Assembly: GCA_001574975.1 (NCBI GenBank)
Contig: KQ965775.1
Coordinates: forward strand, 188,293-236,178
From: Gonapodya prolifera JEL478
Lineage: Eukaryota; Monoblepharomycota; Monoblepharidomycetes; Monoblepharidales; Gonapodyaceae
DNA: 47,886 nucleotides
Direction of reading: 5' to 3'
Below the pieces are notes generated by a model, which saw only the letters and a program-made list of their open reading frames with translations, did not search any database and was not told where the DNA came from. This document shows positions 22,497 through 33,382 of the stretch, in pieces. Numbering within the stretch: position 1 is the first letter of the stretch; each line of letters opens with the position of its first letter. The position numbers and the translations under genes were made by a program.

Positions 22497-23386
22497 TCAG
22501 GTGGAGATGTATGGCAAATTCCCCACCCACTGCTTTGAGTCGTGTTCGACTTGGTCTAGGAGCCACGCCGCGATACTTAACTAATGATGGAAAATGGCAA
22601 CCGAAAGTGAAAAGATATTGTCAGTTTCACGATAGGACGGGCTTGATCAGAGTATCTCAAATCTCACCCTCGTAATGCCAGACGAGCTTCCTGCGCCTCC
22701 ACTGTCGTGGGTTCACCTAGATGCCATGTCGAAATCGCAAGAGTTAGATTTCGCCAAAATCGTATTTCGGCACTCGCAACTTACCATCTTTCAGCATCCC
22801 AAAAAGATACACAACCCAGTCAAGTCCCTCGAAAGTGTTCCCCTCGTTAAAAGTCTTTGCGATCTCGATAAGCTCGGCCTTTGCTGCGGGAATCAGAGCG
22901 CCGACCATTCCGACAATAGCGGCTGTGTGATTGAACGAGGTTGGGTCACCCAATGCTCACACTGGACGACACGGAAAAGGTTCGAGCACTCACTTCGACC
23001 GAAAGAGAATGTGTCCTCCGGGAAAGGTACGAAAATGTACCCAGCGCATATACTGTTCTCACTCCCGGCTCCTTCATCGTCTTAGCGAGTACCCTGTACC
23101 CCCTCGCAATGGACCCGACCTCGTGGCCCCGCCCATCAACCGGCCCCACCGAGGACACCACGACGGTGACTGGGCGTATCGTGAGTGCAGCCTTGAGTTC
23201 AGATTCGTTGTCGAGAGAACCCTGCACAGGAACGAAAGTCGTTGGGTACTTTGTTGAGAGCTCGGGTGGTAACTTGGAGATGTTGCGCGAGTAGGCGACG
23301 ACGGGGTGACCCTTTGCGAGGAAGGTGGAGAGGATGAGGCGTCCGATGAGGCCGGTGCCGCCGAGGACGAGGACGGTGTGTGGCAT
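22497..23386 (-). CDS. Atypical SDR / NmrA-like NAD(P)-binding protein, frameshift suspected
   Basis: The Rossmann start VLVLGGTGLIGRLI (residues 4-17) identifies an NAD(P)-binding atypical short-chain dehydrogenase. Exons: 22994-23386, 22785-22922, 22668-22716, 22497-22575. The C-terminal part fits the family: GLDWVVYLFGMLKDG, then IAAWLLDQVEHDSKQWVGNL. Exon 1 is 393 nt, yet the next exon needs one extra base. The conserved block RTVYALGTFS is read in one frame, while the adjoining PEDTFSFGRTAAIVG is in the next. The break lies around 23026-23032, where the minus strand reads TTTTCGTACC. Either a base is missing (mutation or assembly error) or an unusually short 47-nt intron removes the conserved block. 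If the break is real this is a recent pseudogene. Enzyme substrate unknown. Confidence 0.7.
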
Positions 23387-23814
23387 TGCGTAAATGTGGA
23401 GTGGACGAGTGGGAATGCTGTGATGCGAGCATGGCATCGAGTGTAGTTTATATGGGAGCGCCTTCCCGTTTTGCCTGATTGTTGATCTGTTGGGTAAACG
23501 TGTAACGCGGCGACATCATCATCGATATCGAAACCCAAGGGGCACCTAACTTAGAATTACGAAACTGCAAGGAATTCTCCCGACAGTATTCTGAATGCAA
23601 CGAAATTGTTAGGACAAGTCTGGAGTGAATGTAAAGGAATGGCAACAAAGCTAGGAAGAGTCGAACACGTCGCCAATCATATGCCACCTCATTCTTCACC
23701 GAATTTCGCACTCTGATAAAGGCTGCAACGGTGCTCGATGCTCCATGCCTGTGACGGTTGAACCACCGGATAAATGATTGCCAGACCGGCCCCAACCAAC
23801 CAAACACACACACG
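23387..23814. other. Divergent intergenic region (SDR / UBC7)
   Basis: About 430 bp between opposing starts; it must hold both promoters. Nothing else was recognised. Confidence 0.45.
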
Positions 23815-24792
23815 ATGCCACCGCAGCAATCGACTGCCATCCGCCGCCTGATGACAGAGTACAAAGGCGTGTGCAATTCTCTCTCTCTCCCCTCTTCAAC
23901 CTGGCAACCCCCAAACCCCCGCACCCCCTGCAGAGCTCACACTCCACGCACCAGAGGGAATCACGGCGGGACCCCTCAGCGAGGACAACTACCTCGTCTG
24001 GGAGGCGCTGATATGTGGACCCGAGGATACCCCGCTCGAGGGGGGAGTGTTTACTGCCATTTTAACCTTCCCGAGAGTTAGTGGAGTGCCCACACCTCGA
24101 TCGTTTTCACCCCGCTTACCCCCTCGTCCGTCCAGGATTACCCTTTGAGCCCACCCGTACGTCTTCCCATCCATTTGCTACCGACGAACCCGCTAAACCA
24201 CTACCCCCAGCAAATGCGCTTCACCACCCCCCTCTACCACCCCAACATCTACCCCGACGGGCGCGTCTGCATATCGATCCTACACGCTCCCGGGGAGGAT
24301 CCCAACATGTACGAGAGCAGTTCGGAGCGGTGGTCGCCCGTGCAGAGCGTGGAGAAGATCTTGTTGAGCGTCGTGTCGATGCTGGCTGAGCCGAATGATG
24401 AGAGCCCGGCGAATGTGGATGCTGCGGTGCGTATCGAGGAGTACGAGGCCTAAACGCAACAGCGCTGACCGAGGCCCGCACGCGGAGCGTGCAACGAGGC
24501 CTAAGAGGCGAAGCACTTGACCGAGGCGACTGCCTCGCGGAGCGAGTCCGAGGCCTAAATATGACTGTGCGGACCGAGGACATGGACGATGGGGAATTGG
24601 CTTTGCCGCTCCTTCGCCTCACTCACTTTGATTGCTTATGGGTGTCTTGCTTCGTACAAATTCATTCCCATGCCTTTTCTCCTCCTCTCTCCCATCTCAC
24701 CCGATTCCGCCCATCAGAAACTGTTCCGCACCGACCGCAAGGCCTACGAAGAACGCGTCCGCAAAAACGCCCAAGAATCACTCGGTCTCTGA
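23815..24792 (+). CDS. UBC7: Ubiquitin-conjugating enzyme E2, UBE2G2/Ubc7 type
   Basis: E2 of ER-associated degradation. Five exons (23815-23866, 23934-24076, 24136-24156, 24211-24426, 24718-24792) give 168 residues, matching the ~165 of the family. Motifs: [19 protein letters not shown]-like start, the [18 protein letters not shown] active site with Cys92, the class-specific acidic insertion [20 protein letters not shown] that separates Ubc7 from other E2s, and [13 protein letters not shown]. The C-terminus NAQESLGL is nearly that of animal UBE2G2. Intron 1 uses a GC donor (23867). Exon 3 is a 21-nt microexon encoding DYPLSPP. The 291-nt last intron carries a short tandem repeat. Confidence 0.93.
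24444..24560 (+). repeat. Short tandem repeat inside UBC7 intron 4
   Basis: CGAGGCCTAA occurs at 24444, 24495 and 24549 (spacing 51 and 54), each followed or preceded by a GACCGAGG element and a GC-rich imperfect inverted stretch. This is a small intronic minisatellite. Confidence 0.65.
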
Positions 24793-24926
24793 GAATCTGA
24801 ATTCACAACCACTGTCCGTACCACTTATTATCTCCGCATCACCACCCCACAAATGTACAAATTTAAATTAATGAATTCGACGACTCAATCCAAAGTTCCA
24901 CTCCAAACGTGGACCAAAAGTACAAG

Positions 24927-27901
24927 TCACACATCGCCCAGACTCATCCCCTGCGACATCTGCCTCACCAACCACTCCACCTCATCCCCTTCCCCGTCCC
25001 GTTCCTCCTTCACTTCCGCGTACTCACCCTCACCCTCCCCTTCCCCTTCCTCCTCCTCTTGCCTCCCATCCTCGAAATTCTCCTTCCCCCTAACCTCCAC
25101 TCGGACCCTCGTCAACCCAACCCTCTTCACACCGCCCTTCTTCCCCACCGCACCCGCCTGCGCTTTTGCGGCCACATTGCCACTCCCCAAAACAACTTTT
25201 GGCCCCGTTCCCTTCCCCTTCCCACCGCCCACGACGGCCCCAATTGCCTCCGCAAGCCGCCTCCTCAAATCCTCGTCCCGCCGATCCATCTCCTTCTCCC
25301 CCACCTCCCGCTCCACATCCTTCCTCCTCTTCTCCTCCCGTAGCGCCCTCTCGACGTGCTCCACCGCCTCCTGCTCCCGCGCCTTGACTCTGCTCCGCCA
25401 CACGCCAACCTCTTTCCGCGCCTCGTCTACAACGCCACCCGCGCCTTCAGAGCCTGCACATCATCTCGGTGCCGCGCGTCCAAGGCCGCAATGCGCGTGG
25501 TGTGTAGGTCGTCCCGCAGAGTCAGTTGCGCGTGCGTGGCCCCAGTGACGGTCAGGAGGCGTTGTTCGAGGGACGCAAAGGAATCGGGAGTGATGGTGGC
25601 AGTGCTGGGGTGGGGTGCAACGGCGGTGGTGGACTCGAAGGGGCTGGGCCTGGGTGTGACGTTACCTTACTTCCCTCATGGGGGGCGAACAACCGCACTT
25701 GACAACGCACCCTCACCCCCGCCATCACCGCCGCCACAACACACTCCCCGACCCGCTCGCCGTCAACCCACATCGCCTTAGCACACCTCCGCCTCGCCTC
25801 GCGGAGCACCGCAACATCCGCCTTCTTGGCCACAAAATTGGCAAGCGTGACCACAATCACGCTGTAATGCGTGTCCAAGTTTGGTGCCGAGGCGGAGGCA
25901 AGGATGCGTGGGAGAGATTGGGGAGGAGGAGCGTCTAAATAGCGGAGTGTGGGTAAACCCACTTGTTGCAGGATACGTTTTCGTGAAGCGGACGAACCTC
26001 CGTAACGCGCCCAGCCACGGAATACACCGCGGCGCACACTGCACCAATCCAGGGCTGTGGGAATTCGTTGGAGACCCGGTGTATTGAGAAACTCTGTCAA
26101 GGTGTGCAGTGCATGATCATGCTCTGTAGTCTTGCTCGACGATGGAGACCCCGGCCGAGTGCCACTCGGGTCCGGCGATGGCGCGTCTGGAACCAATCTT
26201 GGCGGGGCTTGAACACCTGATTCGACGTGCGGGAGATTTGAGGGGTCTTGACTTGGGACCTGAAGGAGTGGTGGGCTCAGTGCTTGTACATTTGATGTTG
26301 GACAGTGTACCAACAGTTTTGGGGCGTTTCGTGATAGGACGGACACCGTTCGCGCCAAGACGTCCACAGCGTCCTGAAGTTGGAAACGGCGCTCGTCGTC
26401 TGTGTGTTCTGGCGAGGCGTCGAGGATTTCGTGGAGGCGTTTGACGGATTTGTGAAGCTCTGATATCGACCAGTCTGTCGCTCGGCGATACGCTCGACTA
26501 ATCTCAGACGACGTCGTGGACGACGTCTGGTATTGGCTCATGTTCATGCCCGGTTTGGATTCTGCAACGGTGCGAGCACATAACGCACCTCCAGCACATC
26601 CCGCACGACGTCACACGCGACCTCCATGATCCTAGAAGCACAGGGAGAGGTGGACTCCTCCTCATTTTGAGCAAGCTCCGACATGGCTTTTGACTCGCAG
26701 GCGAGGATCGACTTGAGGCCTTTGGAGCCAAGTATTGCCGAAGAGGTCGAAGTCTGGGATGCGGTATGGGGGGGGGGGGCGAAGAAGGTGGTGTAGTAGA
26801 GTCAGGCGCTTTTACGAGCACGTAATCATGAGTAAAGATAGTTACGTTGTTGATGAACAGGTTATCGCTCACCGCGAGCTCTAACTCGGTACTTGATCCC
26901 CGACCAAGTGCCACCAAGACCAACCCAACGAAATCCCCCACGACGAGTCCCTCGGGTGCTCCAAAAAGGGCGAGTACTTGACACGTTGTACGTGCTGCGT
27001 CACGGACCACGAAAGAGTCCGTTGCCGTCGAGCACAGCACCAGGGCGAGAGGTAGCGTCGTCGATAGATTTGGGGGGTGGAAGAGCTGCCAACGAGATTG
27101 TTCGAGATTCCACACGTCGAGAAGTACGCGTTGAGTTTCGTTACCTCCTTCACCACTTGATCCCCGCCGACTACACTTTCCGCAAACCGCCGTATTGCTG
27201 CCACAACCACAGCTTGGTCCGCGTCGTCGAGAAAGCCGGCCAGGCGGCGTAACAGAGGTCTGGACGCGCCTTAAACGAGAGCCGAGCAGCAAAAGGGGTG
27301 GTGCAGAGCCAAGTGTGAGAGGGCGCGTAGGTAGGGAAGGGGTGTCGATTCTGGAGTGGGTTTTGTGACACTGTGGTGGAGGAACGGGATAACCCCATCT
27401 CAAGAAAGAAAGCGCTTTTAAACAACTTGGACTGACATGTTTGTAATTCATAGTTCAGCAAGATGTTGTGTCCCCGATGACTCGTCAGAGGCCTCCATTG
27501 CAGCTTCCTTCGTGCAAGGGTATTGCAGAGTCTGAGATACCGTCGCAAGGATTCCAATGACCTCAAAACAGTAAATCGTGATGTCCATGTTGCAGAGTTG
27601 GTGGCTGTTGTTCAGCTTTCTTCGTCGCTGAACCCGTCTTCATTTCCTTTGCTCCTTCCCCTGGTTCCAAGCGCGTCAAGCACCACATCGCTCCGGAGTT
27701 ATTCTTCGGCAGAGCGAGAGGAATGACTGGAAGAGACTTCATTCACAAAGCAATCGAGGATGAAAACTTCGAAAATGGCAGCCGAAGACTGGACTCACGC
27801 AAGGTCCGCAATCGCGCCGCAGCATCATCATCCCCACGCAAAAGCGCTACTAAGGCATCATCCGTTCCTACACAACGAGATCGCCCGAAGTAACCGGCCA
27901 T
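24927..27901 (-). CDS. ARM/HEAT-like protein with C-terminal coiled coil, unidentified
   Basis: Reconstructed exons, in transcription order: 27372-27431, 27145-27259, 26846-27085, 26589-26753, 25717-26526, 25439-25633, 24927-25370. After the first junction all are phase 0. Upstream coding stretches, one ending near 27482 (IGILATVSQTLQYPCTKEAA) and one starting at ATG 27901 (DALVALLRGDDDAAARLRTL), are placed tentatively; their junction is unresolved. Residues in the first half form amphipathic helical pairs like an ARM/HEAT solenoid (LLRRLAGFLDDADQAVVVAA). The middle is Pro/Ser-rich. A Cys/Arg helical region follows, then a strongly charged coiled coil (REEKRRKDVEREVGEKEMDR) and an acidic tail ending MSLGDV. 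No family is recognised. Several introns have alternative donors, and the model avoids invoking frameshifts. Confidence 0.55.
26768..26779. repeat. Homopolymer of 12 G
   Basis: It lies in the intron between the 26846-27085 and 26589-26753 exons of the ARM/HEAT-like gene. On the transcribed (minus) strand it is a C12 tract 12 nt before the acceptor and would act as a polypyrimidine tract. Run length is prone to sequencing error but is harmless there. Confidence 0.9.
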
Positions 27902-28148
27902 ACAGAGTGAAATCGCAGGGATTGCATCGATTGGGACCCGGCACATCCAAGCTCTGCCACCGATCCGTGTTGTATATACATTCACGTTCGCTAGAGTACA
28001 TGCATTTTCTATGAAGCGTTTTGCCGGTGGTGGGGAGCGAAGGGAAGACTCCAAGCGAGATGGCGTCAATCAGGAATCACGATCTCCAGGAAGGAATATT
28101 CCCGCGTAGCCTTCCGCCAGATAAAATTGCAACGCTGATCAGTGCGCG

Positions 28149-29336
28149 TCAGGATACCGTGTCTCCAGAACCACTTCCGGCAATGACTGCTTTCACTGCG
28201 CCATGCAAACTCGCACACGCATCCAACGCAAGGTCAATAGACTGTGCGGCACGGTGCAGTGAGATTATATATATGAGATTCCGTCGTTCTAACAACGTAT
28301 GAACGTGCTCATTGCTCACCTCCCCGACTTCCTCTCCACTGACGCTTCCATCAAGTTCGAAATGGGCAACTTCCGCAAGACTCGGCATTGCTGCCATGAT
28401 TAGAGATCCGGTACAGGAAGGGTGGGTAGATTCGACGACAGTTGGATCGAGCAAGACATTAGTTGGTGTGTCGGGGGAGGAGGGTAGGAAGGCCTGGGAG
28501 TCGAGACACCAATTTGTGTAATGTTAAAATGCAATATATCATCACTCTTACTGCAGAGCATCCGATAACGAGGTCGTAGAGTTCGATTCCTGGACGATGT
28601 GACCAGATTAGAGACTCGAAAGAGGTGACACACATAATCCAATCCACACAACAGACCAGCATCCGCCAAGGCCACACTTGCACACGTTATTGCGCTGGCA
28701 ACGCTCGCTTGAACGCCGTCCTCCTCCAGAACAGTCACGAAAACGTCGACTGCACTTCTCTCAGGTAGTGCCTCGTAGCGTACTGCAGGTTCTAGAGCGC
28801 GGAGAAGGGAGAGAGAGGCCGCCCTTTCAGAAGAATCTTTCAGGTATCCGCGTCGACTGGGAGATGCAAAAGGTGCAAACTTGAAGTCGCAGAGGAGCAC
28901 GGGGGAGGAGGAAGATGTTGACCCCGCAGATGCTGGACGTTGTCGGGGACCATAACTGCCATCCGAGTAGCAAAAAGGTCTCAAATTGCGGCTCCTGTGC
29001 CAAATGCGCTTTACGGGAACTCACACGGCAGCCATCACTTTGATTTTTCCAGCTTCCATGAAAGCAGATCCATTTGCAGCTGGAACCATTCCTCTTCTCA
29101 GAACTGAAGCCATCGGCCCACGAGCAGCAACAGATATCGGTCGATTCGATTAGAGGCGTGCTTTATTTGGCCCAGGATTTCGGGTTCGACTCACAAATTG
29201 GTCGTACGTTGTCCACACCTCGTCCATCCACTCTCCGAAGATTGTCATCCAGCGGCTGTGCCCGAAGCTTCGATTCTACGAGTGGCCGAACGGATAGTTC
29301 GGGACCCGCAACGCGCTTTCGATCTGGAGCTGGCAT
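28149..29336 (-). CDS. MTR3: Exosome core subunit Mtr3 (EXOSC6-like, RNase PH fold)
   Basis: Structural RNase-PH-type subunit of the RNA exosome ring, nuclear and cytoplasmic RNA decay and processing. Exons in order: 29195-29336, 29025-29103, 28657-28955, 28552-28589, 28320-28493, 28149-28241. They give 274 residues (human EXOSC6 is 272). Motifs: DRKRVAGPE and RVDGRGVDNVRPI at the N-terminus, GSAFMEAGKIKV, VYGPRQRP, CDFKFAPFA, then VFVTVLEEDG, ALADAGIELYDLVIGCSA and DPTVVEST. The basic RNase PH scaffold is intact, but the phosphorolytic active-site set is not obvious, as expected for a non-catalytic ring subunit. A 38-nt exon encodes the ELYDLVIGC strand. Confidence 0.9.
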
Positions 29337-29909
29337 GGAGCTCGAGTAGGACAAGACAAAAGAGTGGAAGAGCACCCCACTGCTCACCATTCGACAGGTC
29401 ACCCTTGCCACTGTAAATTAAACCAAGCAATCACTATTACTACATTTGGTTAGCTCCGTTGTTGCAGAGTAACTGTATGTTTAGTATGTTTACACATGTG
29501 CATATATGGATGCTCTTTGCTGAGTTCACGGCAATTCAATTTGTTTATCGATTTATCTATGTATTTGAAAAGTAATCATGGCGGGTAGTTATGATGCAAG
29601 TCGTTGTGTGGGATAACCGGAAGATGGCAATCCAGAAAGGGGTACCATCAAAAAGGGGAGGTGGGGAGAAAAGATGGACTTTGATGGACTTGATTGTATC
29701 ATTAGATGGAATCTGAGCGACAAAGACCGGTCCAGAGGCGAAAAGGTTTCAGTAAGGTTTTGTTTAGATTGACCGAATCCCTGAACACACTATCCCCCAA
29801 TTAGGTATCTTCGCAAGGAGTAATCGAGTAATCCTTCTTTGTCACTCTGGGATAATCGTGGACCATCTAAGCTGTTGCGACCACCAGTGATTGCTTCTTA
29901 CCCAGTAGC
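29337..29909. other. AT-rich intergenic region, nothing recognised
   Basis: About 570 bp between the diverging MTR3 and DUF4436-like genes, richer in A+T than its surroundings. No coding, RNA or repeat signal was seen. Confidence 0.45.
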
Positions 29910-31450
29910 ATGGCTTTCATCCCGCTTTGGCGACGTTTTGCGCCGATAGTGTGGTTGTGAGTTACCCTTTCATGCCGCAACATCGATGGACCTCCCCGCT
30001 TGAGCATCTGCCACATCATCCAAAGTGTTCTTATCTCTGTCGTCGTTGGAGTCACAAACTATCTCTATCAGAAGAATTGTGAGCAGGCGTGCCGTGGCGC
30101 TCTCCGATCAATTCTCAAGATGCCCATTCGAAAACAGCGGTCATCCCTGTGCGAAGCGCTAGAGACTGTCAGGAGTTTGATGCTTGCGCAGACAGCAATG
30201 ATGTAGCCTTTGTCTCGGGGAGAGCAGGAGTTGTGTACGCCGATGGATTGGCCGTCGTAGGCCACTTTGTCACCATTGACACGAATTCAGAGAAAATTGG
30301 GTACAGATTCACTGTGAGATTTTTTTGGAGCGGGGAAACGTGCCTGTTTTTCAACTTCACTTTTAGGTGACGGGCACAGGACGATATCGGGGGAACCTCG
30401 CCAATCTCACGCTCATCGTCGGGGATGTTACCAAAAAGTTCGAAGTCACCTCTGTGGTTGTCGGTCTTGATGCCGCATTCACTGCTGAAGATGGCGACCC
30501 GAGTGCATTTCCATTCGACATACATAGCACCACGTTCCAAGTCTACGTTGTTGATAGTCCCCTTTCATCATCAACAAGCACATTTGTCCCCGTTGGCTTT
30601 GATTTCCTCGGTCAAGTCGGCAGCTTCACAGTGGACACGAAAGTTTCTGCTCAGGGAAACTTTGACCAACGTGAATTCTTTTACGTCGTGGAAGTTGTGG
30701 TACAAAGAAGCGCCACAACAAAGTTCTTCACCCTCGTCACGGGAATATTGCAGGTGGGTAGATTGACTGGTTCTCAAACGCCGATCCAAAAATATGAACC
30801 TCAAAATCTAATGCGGTCCGTGTTAGTGGGGCCTTGCCCTCTCTTACGGACTCATCACCACTGATATTCGCTTCAAAGGACGTAAATTGGAAATTCCACT
30901 TGTAGGTGAGTCTCACAAGCCACCTGCCATCTGATTCTCGGAGGCATTATTTCGCTCTGGTCGTGACGTGAAGCACTTGGAGCAACTCTCCTATTTGCAC
31001 TGCCTGGCATCCGCAATTCCGCCCCGAATGCACCTCCCATAGGAACCCAGATGGACATGGCAACTTTGTTCTGTGAGTCAGAGCTTTGTACCATGGAGTT
31101 TCCATACCTCTTCATGTTGAAAACGTGACCCTTCCAATCACAAATTTGCGACAGAAAGTTTCTGTCACGGCGATCGGGCTTTGCCTTATTGTCAACATGT
31201 GTAGAATTGTCTATGAAATCGCTGCAGTGAGTTTTCTCTTGCAATCTATCTCGACTGATAAACGTTTGAGATGATACTGTTGCAGCCTAAACCCGCAGTG
31301 ACGACCTCCAGGACACCATCCAAAGTTTCTCCTACACTTGTGGTACACCAAGAGGCCTCCAATATTGTAATAGACGTTCCTGCCCCCGGACAAGCACATA
31401 CTATGCATGGCAGGGACGACAGCTTTCCATCGGGACCCAAGTACAAGTAA
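29910..31450 (+). CDS. DUF4436-like membrane protein, copy A
   Basis: Eight exons (29910-29956, 30005-30078, 30138-30313, 30367-30753, 30827-30905, 30983-31072, 31159-31226, 31286-31450) give 361 residues. The order is short N-tail WRRFAPIVW, an N-terminal transmembrane helix (~12-34), a conserved extramembrane beta-rich domain (GNLANLTLIVGDVTKKFEV, DPSAFPFDIHSTTF), then C-terminal helices. Between the last helices is LFALPGIRNSAPNAPPIGTQ, matching the R-x(n)-P-x-P-P-x-G loop I associate with DUF4436. Molecular function is unknown for the family. The exon plan is shared with the next gene, showing tandem duplication. Assignment to DUF4436 is from memory of family features, not a search. Confidence 0.75.
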
Positions 31451-31650
31451 AGCCGCCGCCTGACTTATTGATCCATTGTACTATAAATTAGCGAATCATC
31501 CCACTTTGCTTGCGATTTTAATTCATGTAGTGAATCGGAGAAAGTTGGAAGTTGCGTCGATTGTGATTTCGGTCCGACTAAGCGGTCCGCAGTGGTCGAA
31601 AATTTGGTCCCTCATCCCTGGAGGTTCTGTGCGTTTTATGGTGCGACTCA

Positions 31651-33186
31651 ATGCCTTCTTCAGAAAACGTTTTCACACGGAAATCCACCAATTTTCCAAT
31701 AGCTGTCATCCATCGCTTTTGGCGACGATTCGCGCCTCTGTTCTGGCTGTGAGAATCACTGCATTTTACCATACGATACTGGGACTAACTCCGTCTGGCT
31801 GGAAGCACCGCCTTGGCAATCGTTGTGACCATTTTCAACGTCAACTATCAGAGAACATGTGAGTCCTGAGTTTGAATCGGAGGTGGAGGTGCCCGTGAAA
31901 GAAGCGACCGTTGCGCTGCTCCTCCTTCTTAGCGGTGATACCTACTCGGAATCCACGAACAGAATGTCAGGATTTCGACGCATGCATTGATGCCACCACC
32001 GAACTGGATTACATTACTTTGGAGAACGGAGCCAGAGTGTCTGACGGTATTGCCATCGTCGCGAACTTTGTAACGATTGACACCACGTCCGAGAAGACGT
32101 CGTATAGATTTGCAGTAAGTTTTGAATGTTTGATTGTGACTGTTTCTGTATGTCGATTGATTAAGCATACGTCGCAGGTCCAAGGTACTGGACGCTTCGC
32201 CGCAAACCTAGGGAACCTCACCCTTGTCGCTGGTGACGTCTCCAAGAAGTTCGACGCTGTGTCCTTTTTCGCAGGGGTGGACGTGAACTTCTCGGCCGAC
32301 GAAGGGGATCCCTCCACCTTCCCGTTTGACACCCATAATGCAACTTTCCTGGCCTTTGCTGCTGAAGGACCTCTCACCACCCTCTTGAACTTGACAACGT
32401 ACCGATTGGATTTGAATTCCGCGGACAAGTTGGAAGTTTTAGCGTCAAGTCTACAATTACGCGCATATCGACAGATCAAAATTATCTCTACGCCGTGATT
32501 GTAACAGTCCGAAGGAGCGGGGCCACGAGATTCTTCACCTTGGTGACCGCTATTGCTCAGGTGAGAGGGAATGTTTCCTTTCACCAGCAGAGAGCTCAGA
32601 AGCAGAATTTGAACTTAATTCTTTCAAGTGGGCGCTTGCTCTCGCATACGGTCTCATCACCACCGATATGCGGCTCAAAGAACGAAAGCTTGAACTCCCT
32701 TTCCTCGGTGAGCTCGTTCTCACGTGTTGTTCACACATGGACAAATCTAAGGTACCAATCACTTCAACTTGCACTTCCATAAATTCTCGGCGCAAGTGTG
32801 CTTTTTGCGCTTCCTGGGATTCGAAACTCAGCGCCAAACGTGCCTCCAATCGGGACACAGATGGACATGGCAACGCTCTTTGGTGCGTTTTCTCAACGAT
32901 CAATGAATTTAGGCCAATAACAATCTTGACAATATCATGCAGTGGCCGTCGCAATTGTCGCGCTATGTCTCGTTAACAACATGGTACGGGTTTTCCTCGA
33001 AGCAAAACCTGTAAGACATAGTTCGGATCGTGTTTCAGGATATTTTCTTAGAGTCACAATCAACAGCCAAAGAAACCCGATGATGACAAAGCAAAATCGA
33101 AATCGGTGGAGAAATCTCCCGGCAGCCTGGAAAGTGGTGTTACTCTCGACGTACCTAACCGCAAAGATCCGAGCTCACGCCGTTGA
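31651..33186 (+). CDS. DUF4436-like membrane protein, copy B (one frameshift)
   Basis: Tandem paralog of the preceding gene with matching exons: 31651-31748, 31806-31858, 31933-32114, 32178-32560, 32629-32723, 32797-32882, 32943-33010, 33067-33186. Shared blocks include FWRRFAPLFWL, GNLTLVAGDVSKKFDA and LFALPGIRNSAPNVPPIGTQ. Exon 4 is 383 nt and must be 384. The reading frame breaks at 32397-32403 (ACAACGTACCGA): upstream PLTTLLNLTT is followed in the next frame by VPIGFEFRGQVGSF, which aligns with VPVGFDFLGQVGSF of copy A. One inserted base restores a 361-residue protein. All other junctions are intact, so the defect is either very recent or an assembly error. The donor of exon 5 (GTGTTG) is weak. 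Confidence 0.7.
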
Positions 33187-33382
33187 TGGACAAGTGAAAG
33201 CGGATGAACGGCTTTGAAGGAAGACTTCATTTTTCTTCCTGTGACACATGCACCAAACAGCAATTAAAAGATCTTGATGTATTAGAACTCCTTGCTTGAC
33301 ATTCTAGTTTACATTCAGGAACTAATGCACAGTAGAAGTCTTCATCCGTCAGGAGTTGATACCAGAGTGGACCAATCGCTCC

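Noticed and set aside
25431-25670. Two further frameshifts in the coiled-coil part of the minus-strand gene
   Set aside because: Introns of 68 nt (25371-25438) and 83 nt (25634-25716) close both junctions in phase 0.
26544-26547. Apparent ATGA stop/start overlap between two minus-strand genes
   Set aside because: A 62-nt intron (26527-26588) with GTGCGT...CCAG joins the flanking frames in phase 0, so a single spliced gene explains the data better.
26768-26779. Frameshift through miscounted G12 homopolymer
   Set aside because: One extra base would restore frame, but a canonical GTAACT...CCAG intron containing the tract also closes the phase and fits local intron sizes.
28560-28600. tRNA-like TTCGATTCC box
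   Set aside because: It is coding sequence of an MTR3 exon and the adjacent intron; no cloverleaf can be formed around it.
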